NCBI GenBank assembly: GCA_020698575.1
Contig: CM036256.1
Location: forward strand, 3,837,408-3,901,407
DNA from: Bostrychus sinensis
Lineage: Eukaryota; Chordata; Actinopteri; Gobiiformes; Eleotridae
Direction: 5' to 3'
DNA length: 64,000 nucleotides
In this document: positions 34,545 through 45,000 of the stretch, piece by piece
Position numbering within the stretch: position 1 is the first letter of the stretch
Layout: the number at the start of each line of letters is the position of its first letter
Notes under the pieces: model-generated
The model's input: only the letters and a program-made list of their open reading frames with translations
What the model was told of the DNA's origin: nothing
Database searches by the model: none
Program-made: the position numbers and the translations under genes

Positions 34545-35727
34545 AACCAGGTCTAAAACAGGACTAAAACCAGGTCTAAAAGAGGACTAAAACCAGGCCT
34601 AAAACTGGACTAAAACCAGGTCTAAAACAGGACTAAACCAGGCCTAAAACAGGACTAAAACCAGGTCTAAAACAGGACTAAAACCAGGAATAATCTAGGA
34701 CTAAACCAGGCCTAAAACAGGACTAAAACCAGGAATAATCTAGGACTAAACCAGGCCTAAAACAGGACTAAACCAGGTCTAAAACAGGACTAAACCAGGA
34801 ATAATCTAGGACTAAACCAGGCCTAAAACAGGACTAAAACCAGGTCTAAAACAGGACTAAACCAGGCCTAAAACAGGACTAAAACCAGGTCTAAAACAGG
34901 ACTAAACCAGGCCTAAAACAGGACTAAACCAGGCCTAAAACAGGACTAAAACCAGGTCTAAAACAGGACTAAACCAGGCCTAAAACAGGACTAAACCAGG
35001 ACTAAAACCAGGACTAAACCAGGCCAAAAACCAGGACTAGACCAGGTCTAAAACCAGGTCTAAACCAGGACTAAACCAGGACTAAAACCAGGACTAAACC
35101 AGGACTAAACCAGGCCTAAAACAGGACTAAACCAGGACTAAACCAGGCCTAAAACAGGACTAAACCAGGAGTAAAACCAGGACTAAATCAGGACTAAACC
35201 AGGCCTAAAACAGGACTAAACCAGGACTAAACCAGGACTAAACCAGGACTAAAACCAGGACTAAACCAGGACTAAACCAGGCCTAAAACAGGACTAAACC
35301 AGGACTAAAACAGGACTAAACAAGGACTAAACCAGGACTAAAACCAGGACTAAACCAGGAATAAACCAGGACTAAACCAGGCCTAAACCAGGACTAAAAC
35401 CAGGACTAAAACAGGACTAAACCAGGACTAAACCAGGACTAAAACCAGGACTAAACCAGGACTAAACCAGGACTAAACCAGGACTAAACCAGGCCTAAAA
35501 CAGGACTAAAACCAGGACTAAAACCAGGACTAAACCAGGACTAAACCAGGCCTAAAACAGGACTAAACCAGGACTAAACCAGGACTAAACCAGGCCTAAA
35601 ACAGGACTAAACCAGGACTAAAACAGGACTAAACAAGGACTAAACCAGGACTAAAACCAGGACTAAACCAGGACTAAACCAGGACTAAACCAGGACTAAA
35701 CTGGTCTAAAACAGGACTAAACCAGGA
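34545..35727 (+). repeat. 11-bp minisatellite between terminal exons 1 and 2
   Basis: AGGACTAAACC, AGGCCTAAAAC and AGGAATAATCT variants; same motif as the giant array. Confidence 0.92.
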
Positions 35728-35769
35728 CTGATAATTACGTACAGAATGCACACTTTTCTACAAAATTCT

Positions 35770-35775
35770 TTTATT
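35770..35775 (-). terminator. Poly(A) signal of f3 terminal exon copy 2
   Basis: AATAAA on the minus strand in the same UTR context. Confidence 0.7.
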
Positions 35776-36132
35776 CCAACATTTCAGACATGACACATTT
35801 AAAAATCCAGCAATTCAGTCATATTTCTGGCACTTATTTACAACATATAGTAGGATTTTGATCTAATAATAATAAACTAATACTAAGGAAGAATAAAAAA
35901 ACTACAGATACAAACTAAAAAATATAAAATTATTCTTAAACCATGAATATAGAAGTGCTGTGTGACTATAGAGCTAGTGGTTTCTGTTTCATCACAGTTA
36001 AACGACGCTGGACGCTCGCCCGCAAGTCCACGATTAAAAATACTACAGTGCAAAAGTCCCGCTTCTCACAGTACTACGCAGTAACAGTACTACGCAGTAA
36101 CATACTACGCAGTAACAGTACTACAGAGACGA

Positions 36133-36275
36133 CTACACCACAGTGGTCTGGGTGGTCTGCAGGTTCTTGCTCCTCCGTCGACAGCATTTGCAGTAGATGA
36201 CCAGGACGGTGACCAGGATGATGAGGAGCACCAGAGGGATGAAGATGGCCTGGAAAACCATCCCCAGATCCACCT
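36133..36275 (-). CDS. f3: f3 terminal exon, copy 2
   Basis: Coding part identical to the other copies. Its UTR has one fewer unit of the CAGTACTACGCAGTAA repeat. AATAAA is at 35770-35775. Confidence 0.85.
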
Positions 36276-36334
36276 CTGGGACGGAGAGAAGGGCCAGAGG
36301 TTAGGACGGGGTTTAAACAGGAGAAACTGAGCCT

Positions 36335-37036
36335 AAACCAGGTCTAAAACAGGACTAAAACCAGGTCTAAAACAGGACTAAAACCAGGAATAATCTAGGA
36401 CTAAAACCAGGTCTAAAACAGGACTAAAACCAGGAATAATCTAGGACTAAACCAGGCCTAAAACAGGACTAAAACCAGGAATAATCTAGGACTAAAACCA
36501 GGTCTAAAACAGGACTAAAACCAGGAATAATCTAGGACTAAACCAGGCCTAAAACAGGACTAAACCAGGTCTAAAACAGGACTAAACCAGGAATAATCTA
36601 GGACTAAACCAGGCCTAAAACAGGACTAAAACCAGGTCTAAAACAGGACTAAACCAGGCCTAAAACAGGACTAAAACCAGGTCTAAAACAGGACTAAACC
36701 AGGCCTAAAACAGGACTAAACCAGGCCTAAAACAGGACTAAAACCAGGAATAATCTAGGACTAAAACCAGGTCTAAAACAGGACCAAAACCAGGACTAAA
36801 CCAGGACTAAACCAGGCCTAAAACAGGACTAAACCAGGACTAAACCAGGACTAAACCAGGCCTAAAACAGGACTAAACCAGGACTAAAACAGGACTAAAC
36901 AAGGACTAAACCAGGACTAAAACCAGGACTAAACCAGGACTAAACCAGGACTAAACCAGGACTAAACTGGTCTAAAACAGGACTAAATCAGGACTAAACC
37001 AGGACTAAACTGGTCTAAAACGGGACTAAATCAGGA
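36335..37036 (+). repeat. 11-bp minisatellite between terminal exons 2 and 3
   Basis: Same units, rich in the AGGAATAATCTAGGACTAAA variant. The first 440 bp equal the block after copy 3. Confidence 0.92.
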
Positions 37037-37078
37037 CTGATAATTACATACAGAATGCACACTTTTCTACAAAATTCT

Positions 37079-37084
37079 TTTATT
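37079..37084 (-). terminator. Poly(A) signal of f3 terminal exon copy 3
   Basis: AATAAA on the minus strand in the same UTR context. Confidence 0.7.
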
Positions 37085-37457
37085 CCAACATTTCAGACAT
37101 GACTCATTTAAAAATCCAGCAATTCAGTCATATTTCTGGCACTTATTTACAACATATAGTAGAATTTTGATCTAATAATAATAAACTAATACTAAGGAAG
37201 AATAAAAAAACTACAGATACAAACTAAAAAATATAAAATTATTCTTAAACCATGAATATAGAAGTGCTGTGTGACTATAGAGCTAGTGGTTTCTGTTTCA
37301 TCACAGTTAAACGACGCTGGACGCTCGCCCGCAAGTCCACGATTAAAAATACTACAGTGCAAAAGTCCCGCTTCTCACAGTACTACGCAGTAACAGTACT
37401 ACGCAGTAACAGTACTACGCAGTAACATACTACGCAGTAACAGTACTACAGAGACGA

Positions 37458-37600
37458 CTACACCACAGTGGTCTGGGTGGTCTGCAGGTTCTTGCTCCTC
37501 CGTCGACAGCATTTGCAGTAGATGACCAGGACGGTGACCAGGATGATGAGGAGCACCAGAGGGATGAAGATGGCCTGGAAAACCATCCCCAGATCCACCT
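37458..37600 (-). CDS. f3: f3 terminal exon, copy 3
   Basis: The 143-nt coding part, acceptor and stop are identical to the other copies. UTR differences include ATGACTCATTT and TAATTACATACAG. The flanking minisatellite is almost the same as that of copy 2, shifted by about 1325 bp, so copies 2 and 3 are a recent duplication. Confidence 0.85.
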
Positions 37601-37654
37601 CTGGGACGGAGAGAAGGGCCAGAGGTTAGGACGGGGTTTAAACAGGAGAAACTG

Positions 37655-38481
37655 AGCCTAAACCAGGTCTAAAACAGGACTAAAACCAGGTCTAAAACAG
37701 GACTAAAACCAGGAATAATCTAGGACTAAAACCAGGTCTAAAACAGGACTAAAACCAGGAATAATCTAGGACTAAACCAGGCCTAAAACAGGACTAAAAC
37801 CAGGAATAATCTAGGACTAAAACCAGGTCTAAAACAGGACTAAAACCAGGAATAATCTAGGACTAAACCAGGCCTAAAACAGGACTAAACCAGGTCTAAA
37901 ACAGGACTAAACCAGGAATAATCTAGGACTAAACCAGGCCTAAAACAGGACTAAAACCAGGTCTAAAACAGGACTAAACCAGGCCTAAAACAGGACTAAA
38001 ACCAGGTCTAAAACAGGACTAAACCAGGCCTAAAACAGGACTAAACCAGGCCTAAAACAGGACTAAAACCAGGAATAATCTAGGACTAAAACCAGGTCTA
38101 AAACAGGACCAAAACCAGGACTAAACCAGGACTAAACCAGGCCTAAACCAGGACTAAACCAGGTCTTAAACAGGACTAAACCAGGACTAAACCAGGACTA
38201 AACCAGGACTAAACCTGGACTAAACCAGGACTAAACCTGGACTAAACCAGGTCTTAAACAGGACTAAACCAGGACTAAACCAGGACTAAACCAGGACTAA
38301 ACCAGGTCTAAAACAGGACTAAACCAGGACTAAACCAGGACTAAACCAGGACTAAACCAGGACTAAACCAGGAATAAACCAGGCCTAAAACAGGACTAAA
38401 CCAGGTCTAAAACAGGACTAAACCAGGACTAAACCAGGACTAAACCAGGACTAAACTGGTCTAAAACAGGACTAAACCAGG
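37655..38481 (+). repeat. 11-bp minisatellite between terminal exons 3 and 4
   Basis: It begins like the block at 36335 and ends like the end of the giant array (33750-33925), so it looks like a recombinant between the two. Confidence 0.92.
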
Positions 38482-38524
38482 ACTGATAATTACGTACAGA
38501 ATGCACACTTTTCTACAAAAATCT

Positions 38525-38530
38525 TTTATT
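38525..38530 (-). terminator. Poly(A) signal of f3 terminal exon copy 4
   Basis: AATAAA on the minus strand. It is the first signal reached by transcription and so likely the main one. Confidence 0.75.
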
Positions 38531-38903
38531 CCAACATTTCAGACATGACACATTTAAAAATCCAGCAATTCAGTCATATTTCTGGCACTTATTTACAACA
38601 TATAGTAGGATTTTGATCTAATAATAATAAACTAATACTAAGGAAGAATAAAAAAACTACAGATACAAACTAAAAAATATAAAATTATTCTTAAACCATG
38701 AATATAGAAGTGCTGTGTGACTATAGAGCTAGTGGTTTCTGTTTCATCACAGTTAAACGACGCTGGACGCTCGCCCGCAAGTCCACGATTAAAAATACTA
38801 CAGTGCAAAAGTCCCGCTTCTCACAGTACTACGCAGTAACAGTACTACGCAGTAACAGTACTACGCAGTAACATACTACGCAGTAACAGTACTACAGAGA
38901 CGA

Positions 38904-39046
38904 CTACACCACAGTGGTCTGGGTGGTCTGCAGGTTCTTGCTCCTCCGTCGACAGCATTTGCAGTAGATGACCAGGACGGTGACCAGGATGATGAGGAGC
39001 ACCAGAGGGATGAAGATGGCCTGGAAAACCATCCCCAGATCCACCT
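38904..39046 (-). CDS. f3: f3 terminal exon, copy 4 (nearest to exon 6)
   Basis: Acceptor CCGTCCCAG, then EVDLGMVFQAIFIPLVLLII and the rest of the transmembrane segment, CKCCRRR and stop TAG. It is followed by a 3' UTR and AATAAA (38525-38530). As the first terminal exon met by the polymerase it is the default last exon. Confidence 0.9.
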
Positions 39047-42000
39047 CTGGGACGGAGAGAAGGGCCAGAGGTTAGGACGGGGTTTAAACAGGAGAAACTG
39101 AGCCTAAACCAGGTCTAAAACAGGACTAAAACCAGGTCTAAAACAGGACTAAAACCAGGCCTAAAACTGGACTAAAACCAGGCCTAAAACTGGACTAAAA
39201 CCAGGAATAATCTAGGACTAAAGCAGGCCTAAAACAGGACTAAAACCAGGCCTAAAACAGGACTAAAATCAGGCCTAAAACTGGACTAAACCAGGCCTAA
39301 AACAGGACTAAAACCAGGCCTAAAACAAAAGCAAAGGTAGCAGTCTCTTTACTGAAGAAGGTCACCTGTGCATTACTCAGTACTCAGTGTATTTATTCAG
39401 TTTATCAGTCTTTGCTGAGGAAGCACAGGTGCTGTGATGTATTTGTTGTTCTGAACATGGTCCTACATTCTCCACTGACTGTGGCCCTTCACAGCTGCAG
39501 ACTTACAAACTAAATATAATAAAGTTAACATTTGAGCCACGTTCTCTGTAGGAACTATTTGACTTTTTCTGTGAAATTTCAGTTTAGGCAGAGCAGCACA
39601 ATCAAAGACGCTTTAGACCTGGTGTAGTTATAGATTAGTCCTGGTTTTAGTCCTGGTTTTAGTCCTGGTTTTAGTCCCGGTTTTATTCTGATTTCATCCT
39701 AGTTTGGACCTGGTTTAGTCCTAGTTTTGTCCTAATTTTAGCCCTGTTTTAGTCCTAGACTAATCCTAGTTTTAGTCCCGATTTTGTCCTAGTTAAATCC
39801 GGGTTTAGTCCTGGTTTAGTCCTAGTTTTATCCTGCTTTAATCCTAGTTTTGTCCTGGTTTTAGTCACTTTACAGTTAGGTAGTGAGAAATACTCAGTCA
39901 TATGTTTTTAAGAATAACCATAAACACAACAGGACATTCTCATTTCTCAGCTGCGTGTCCCGGGGTAGTTCTATTTCTTTTTATTCTGAGGTCTGATGGG
40001 AAAATGTGGAGCGTCATGGAAAAGATTATTGTTCATCTTTGACCCATAGTTTTCTTTTTCAGTTCAATAAGTTCACTCAGGACATCAGGGGAAAGAAGCT
40101 AAAATACTCTCAGCCTCAGTGTTAGGTAGGCCACATCCGCTCTGGGGCAGAAAAACAAGAAATAAACCCAGAGATGGGAGAAAATCTCTTTATATCAGCA
40201 GTTTGTGAAATACTCAGAGCAGTCCTAAACTAGGACTAAACCTGGTCTAAACTAGGACTAAACCAGGTCTAAACTAAGACTAAACCAAGTCTAAACTGGG
40301 ACTGAACTCAGACTAAACTAGGACTAAACTAGGACTGAACTAGGACTAAAACCAGGATTAAAACTCAGTCTAAACCGAGACAAAACCAGGACTAAACCAA
40401 GACTAAACCAGGACTAAACCAGGTCTAAACTAAGACTGAACCAGGACTAAACTGGGACTGAACCAAGACTGACCTAGGACTAAAACCAGGACTAAAACTC
40501 AGTCTAAATCGAGACTAAACCAAGAATAAACCAGGTCTAAACTAAGACTCAACCAGGACTAAACCAGGACTGAACCAAGACTAAACTAGGACTAAGCTAG
40601 GTCTAAACTAAGACTAAATCAGTACTAAACTTGGACTGAACTAGGACTAAAACCAGGAATAAAACTCAGTCTCAACCCAGACTAAACCAGGACTAAACCA
40701 GGACTAAAAGCAGGAGTAAACCAGGTCTAAATCGGGCTTTAATTAGGTCTAAACCATAACTAAATCAGGAATAAAACCAGGTCTAAACTAGGACTAAACT
40801 AAGACTAAAAGTAGAACTAAAAACCAATAGGGGTCACAAGCCGGTGTACACTTTGTGCCAGTCCCAAGCCTGGATAAATGGAGAGGATTGCATCAGGAAC
40901 TCAGATGACAAATAAAATAAAATAAAAGTAAAAACATTAAAAAGCTGTGGGTGGGTTACGTAACAGCCCCTCCCTGTTCTGCAGAGTCCTGAGAATTGTT
41001 AAATGTTCCAAACAAACACTAAAAGTACAAAAGTACAAAGTTAAGGACCGTGCCCAGCAGATGATGGAAGAGATTGTGGCCTATAAAAGTTCAGTAATGA
41101 AGTCCAGCACCAACAGCTGGGGGCTCTCTGCACATCTGGACACCACATGTTGGGAACTGGGGGTGGTGTGTTTTAAATCTCTCTTGAGACGAGGATTACT
41201 TTGTAGGGTCTGCAGATTTTGTAACTTTCTCAGGATTGATTATTGATAGTGTAATGTAATACAATTAAGAAGTGATCTAAGCTTATTATTAAGGGTTTTA
41301 ACAAATGAGAAAGTTTAGTGTGTGACAGAAAGTTCTGCTTTAGTCCGATGGGAAAGTGCTCTATCAGAGAATCCCGAGGGGTTCCCAGGCCTTCCTTACA
41401 GATCTGAACTATGATCCTACAGATGAGCTGCTGGACTTTATTTAACAGTCACAGACACATTTATAATCTGTCCATCCTGGGACTGGAGCTTTCCTTCAGT
41501 GTGGTTCTTCTGTTTCCTCCTACAGCTGTGTTTTTTTAGGAGTTTTTCCTTGAGAGAAGAAGGACAGGGGATGTCCTCAGACTGTTTAGTTTAGTGTAGG
41601 TATTGTTTATGTTTGTGTGTGTCTGTTCCTGTTGAGGCGACTGCTGTTGTGAGCTTTATGAATAAAACTGAATTGGCTCCTTTCGATGTGGAGGAGCAGC
41701 GGCTTTAATCCGAGCTCCTCCTAGAAAAGAAGCTCTTTATGATGATGTCCACCAAATACCAATTTTTCCTTTATCAACATTTTCTTTAAAAGTTAAATAT
41801 TAAGTTATGCTCCAAAGAACAATAGTTTAGTTCACCTTGTTGCTCCTATAACAGATAAAACCTGACCGTTTTGCAGCGGTGCGCCCTGACCCTTGACCCC
41901 TGACCCTTACCTTTCAGGACGTTGGTGGATCCAGATGTGCAGGTCTGGGTGCTCCACTCCCCCTGCTGTAGGTTCTTGGCCCGACTCTGGATGAAGGCCG

Positions 42001-45000
42001 CCACCATGAAGCAGTAACTCTGTCCCGGATCCAGGTTTTGGATCTGAGCCATGTTAGAGTCCATTATGACCTCTTTCTGATGGGACACAAATATTAATAT
42101 TAATAAGAATTACTCCAAATCAGTACTCAAGTAGCAGTCACATGATCAGCAAGTACATCAGTATAAGTAGAAAAGTACTGTGTTTACTTCAGCACAAATT
42201 ACCTTTGAAAGCAGCACTTGTTATTACTACCACTACTACTACTACTACTACTGCTACTACCACTACTGTAAGAGTTCACTGTAGTTGTGTGTTTGTCTCC
42301 ATGCAGTACATTTACCTTCCCAGTACTTCCAGACTTGTAGTAGGACACCTTATACTTCAGATCCTTCTTCAGGACGTCCCGGATGGTGAGCTGTTTGCTT
42401 TTATTGTGAATCGCGGTCAGAGGGTCGGAAATGTTGAGCGTGATGGAGCGCTCTGCCACCTTCTGGATGGAGAAGGTCACTGCGCTGATCTCACCTGCGG
42501 CACAAACACACACAGGGTTAACTTTGGGGTCCAGACGGGTCGGTCACGAACGAGCCGGTGCAAAGAGCCGGCTCTTTAAAGTGAACCGGCTCCCATCTGT
42601 GAGTCATTTTGTTCTGAAATTTTCAAAAACAGTGCAGATAAAAGCAGAGAGAAGAAACCAGATCAGCCTCAGAGCAGAGAGGGTGTGTGTTTGTGTGTGT
42701 GTGTGTGTGTGTGTCATCAGAACTTTTACTAATACTTCACTAATACTTCATTACCATCCATGTATTTGAGTTATATATGAGAACACACAGGGGCGGATCT
42801 AGAGAAAACAGCACGGGATGCCAAGGAGGATAATGGATCATTTAGGGGTGGCCAATGGTTTAATTCAATATATCCACTGTCAATAGGATAATTGAAAAAA
42901 ACAGAGCAGGTTATACTTATTTAATTCACTTAATTTACAACAGTCTTTCCACAAAGTTAAATGCGCCAGTGTCTAATATGGCAGCTTTGTCATTACAGCT
43001 GAATGCAATAATTAATATTTTATTCAGAAAAACACCTCACAAACCAGTTCAGAGCTAAAGCTTTAGTACACTTATATTCAATATCAAGTAAAGACAAACT
43101 TTATAAGACTGTTGTCAGTCTTATAAAGTCCAGTAATGGTGCATAAATAACAGGTTTCTTAATACTGTAAGTCTAGAGATTTTACACTCTCTGTCACTGG
43201 TGATATAACTCCAACATACAACACATCCTGATGGGGAGGCAGTAGCCCAAAGGACCACTAACCCAAAGGTTGGCAGTTCAGGCCTCACCACCGGCACAGT
43301 CATTGTGTCCCTGTATACAAACCTGTATGTATGAATGTGTCAGTGTGACAAATTCATACATACAGCTGGTGGTGGTCGACGGGGCCCTGGGACTCACCAC
43401 CACCGAGTGTGACCGAGTGAATGAATAATGGACCAAATTGTAAGGTGCTTTGAGGACCTTGACAAGCTTGTAAAGTGCAATATAAAGCCAATCCATTATT
43501 ATGTTTGTCCAGAAACTGCATAAATTCCACCAAAGCAGCAGGTGAATCATCGCTGTTTATTCTTAGTCACTGAAGTACATTTCCTGTTTATCTTTAAATA
43601 TTAAAAAAACTTGGAAATCAGAGTTTTCCACACAGATATCTGACCCAGTATTTTCACGTATGCCTTTACCAGGTAAGGTGGCATCTGGGGCAGCTGCCCC
43701 CTGTGCCACCTCTCTAGATCCGCCCCTGAGTAGACAATACTCATTTCTCAAAACTGTGCTAAATGTGGCTGAAATATAAACGTATAGGTGGTAAAATGAA
43801 GAGCCTTTTGGGAGCCAAATGACCTGTCTCACTGAAATGAGCTGAAACTCTCATCACTACCCCCCGCCTAAGGCCCAGCTGGGACAGCTGTAGAGACAGT
43901 GGTGCGTACTCTGTCTGTAGGGGTTGAAGGGAGGGGAGTACATGTGAGGAAACTCCTCCGGGTCTCCAGGCTCAGAGTCCGGTGGCCCCTCGGTCTTGAC
44001 TTCTGCGGTGTACGACCTGCACAAGACAGTTAGCATTAGTTAGCATTATTCACCGATTATTACAATGTGATTAGAATTAGGTAAAACAGTAATATGTCTT
44101 TGTTACATATGTTTAGCCTTGCGAGCAATAGTTTCAAGAGCAGGACAGTTTGGTTCTTCACTCGGAGGGAACCGTTTCCCTCCGGTCAATTTGGAACTGG
44201 CCTCTCACAGCCGTGCAGCTTATGAATACAGAAGCTAACCAGAGCTAATGTAATAACTTCTCTCTGATTAACGGCGTTTAGGTCTTTTCTTTGTCTCCTG
44301 TTGGTTCTGCTGAAGTCCTTGTTGTTGTTCAGTCCTCTGTGGGATTTTTGTCTTGGTCCTGTTTCCATTTTAACAACAGTAAAGTCCCTCTGACGTCCCA
44401 CGTAACCACCACATTCAAACAAACCCACTTTTTCTTTCACAAGTCTTTGTACAACTGGCTTCTGCTGCTGTCCCCGTTCACAAATAAGGACAGAGCTGCT
44501 CACGATATACAGGATTCTGGTGTCAGCCATGTTTGTTTGGGTCACAAGTGCACTGCTTACGTTCCGCCCTTTGTTTCTCTGATTGGTTACTCTGCCTGTG
44601 ATTATTCCACTCATAAAAAATGAAATTTAAGCAAAGGGCCCAGACTGACTTCTGTGTAGAGAGTAGGAAGAGTTTATCTGGCTGCCAGGCCAACATCTGA
44701 CCACGCTGACCCTGGTTATTACCTGTTGTTGTGCATGAGGACGTTGGTCAGGTCACACTCTGTGTCTGAGATCTGGATACAGTCACGAGCGGTTTCCCAG
44801 TCACTGTTATCTCTGCACACACAAGAACAATACAGTAACGACACAATAACACACAATAACATACAAGAACAAAACAAAAGCACACAAGAACATACAAGAA
44901 TGACAAGGGAACAACACAATAACTCACAATAAGATCACAATAAGAGAGTGCAGCTCTCTGTAGTGAAGGTGGACGGCGAGCATCTTTAAGACCAGTACTT

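Larger units (their letters stand above)
33926..34560 (-). repeat. Terminal-exon repeat unit 1
   Basis: About 620 bp from GGACTGATAATTACGTACAG to the end of similarity after GGGTTTAAACAGGAGAAACT, covering 3' flank, poly(A) site, 3' UTR, last exon and the adjacent intron end. Related units start at about 35728, 37037 and 38482. Confidence 0.9.
35728..36350 (-). repeat. Terminal-exon repeat unit 2
   Basis: Same content as unit 1 with an ACAAAATTCTTTT variant near the poly(A) signal, shared with unit 3. Confidence 0.9.
37037..37670 (-). repeat. Terminal-exon repeat unit 3
   Basis: Shares the ACAAAATTCTTTT variant with unit 2 and has private changes (ATGACTCATT, GTAGAATTTTG). Confidence 0.9.
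38482..39115 (-). repeat. Terminal-exon repeat unit 4
   Basis: Shares the ACAAAAATCTTTT variant and three-unit CAGTACTACGCAGTAA array with unit 1. Confidence 0.9.

Noticed and set aside
35943..36200. 85-codon + strand frame
   Set aside because: It lies antisense to f3 terminal-exon copy 2 and its UTR and depends on the shorter UTR tandem; a shadow.
40947..41246. 99-codon + strand frame in f3 intron 6
   Set aside because: No domain, no flanking splice logic, opposite strand to the gene, ordinary composition.
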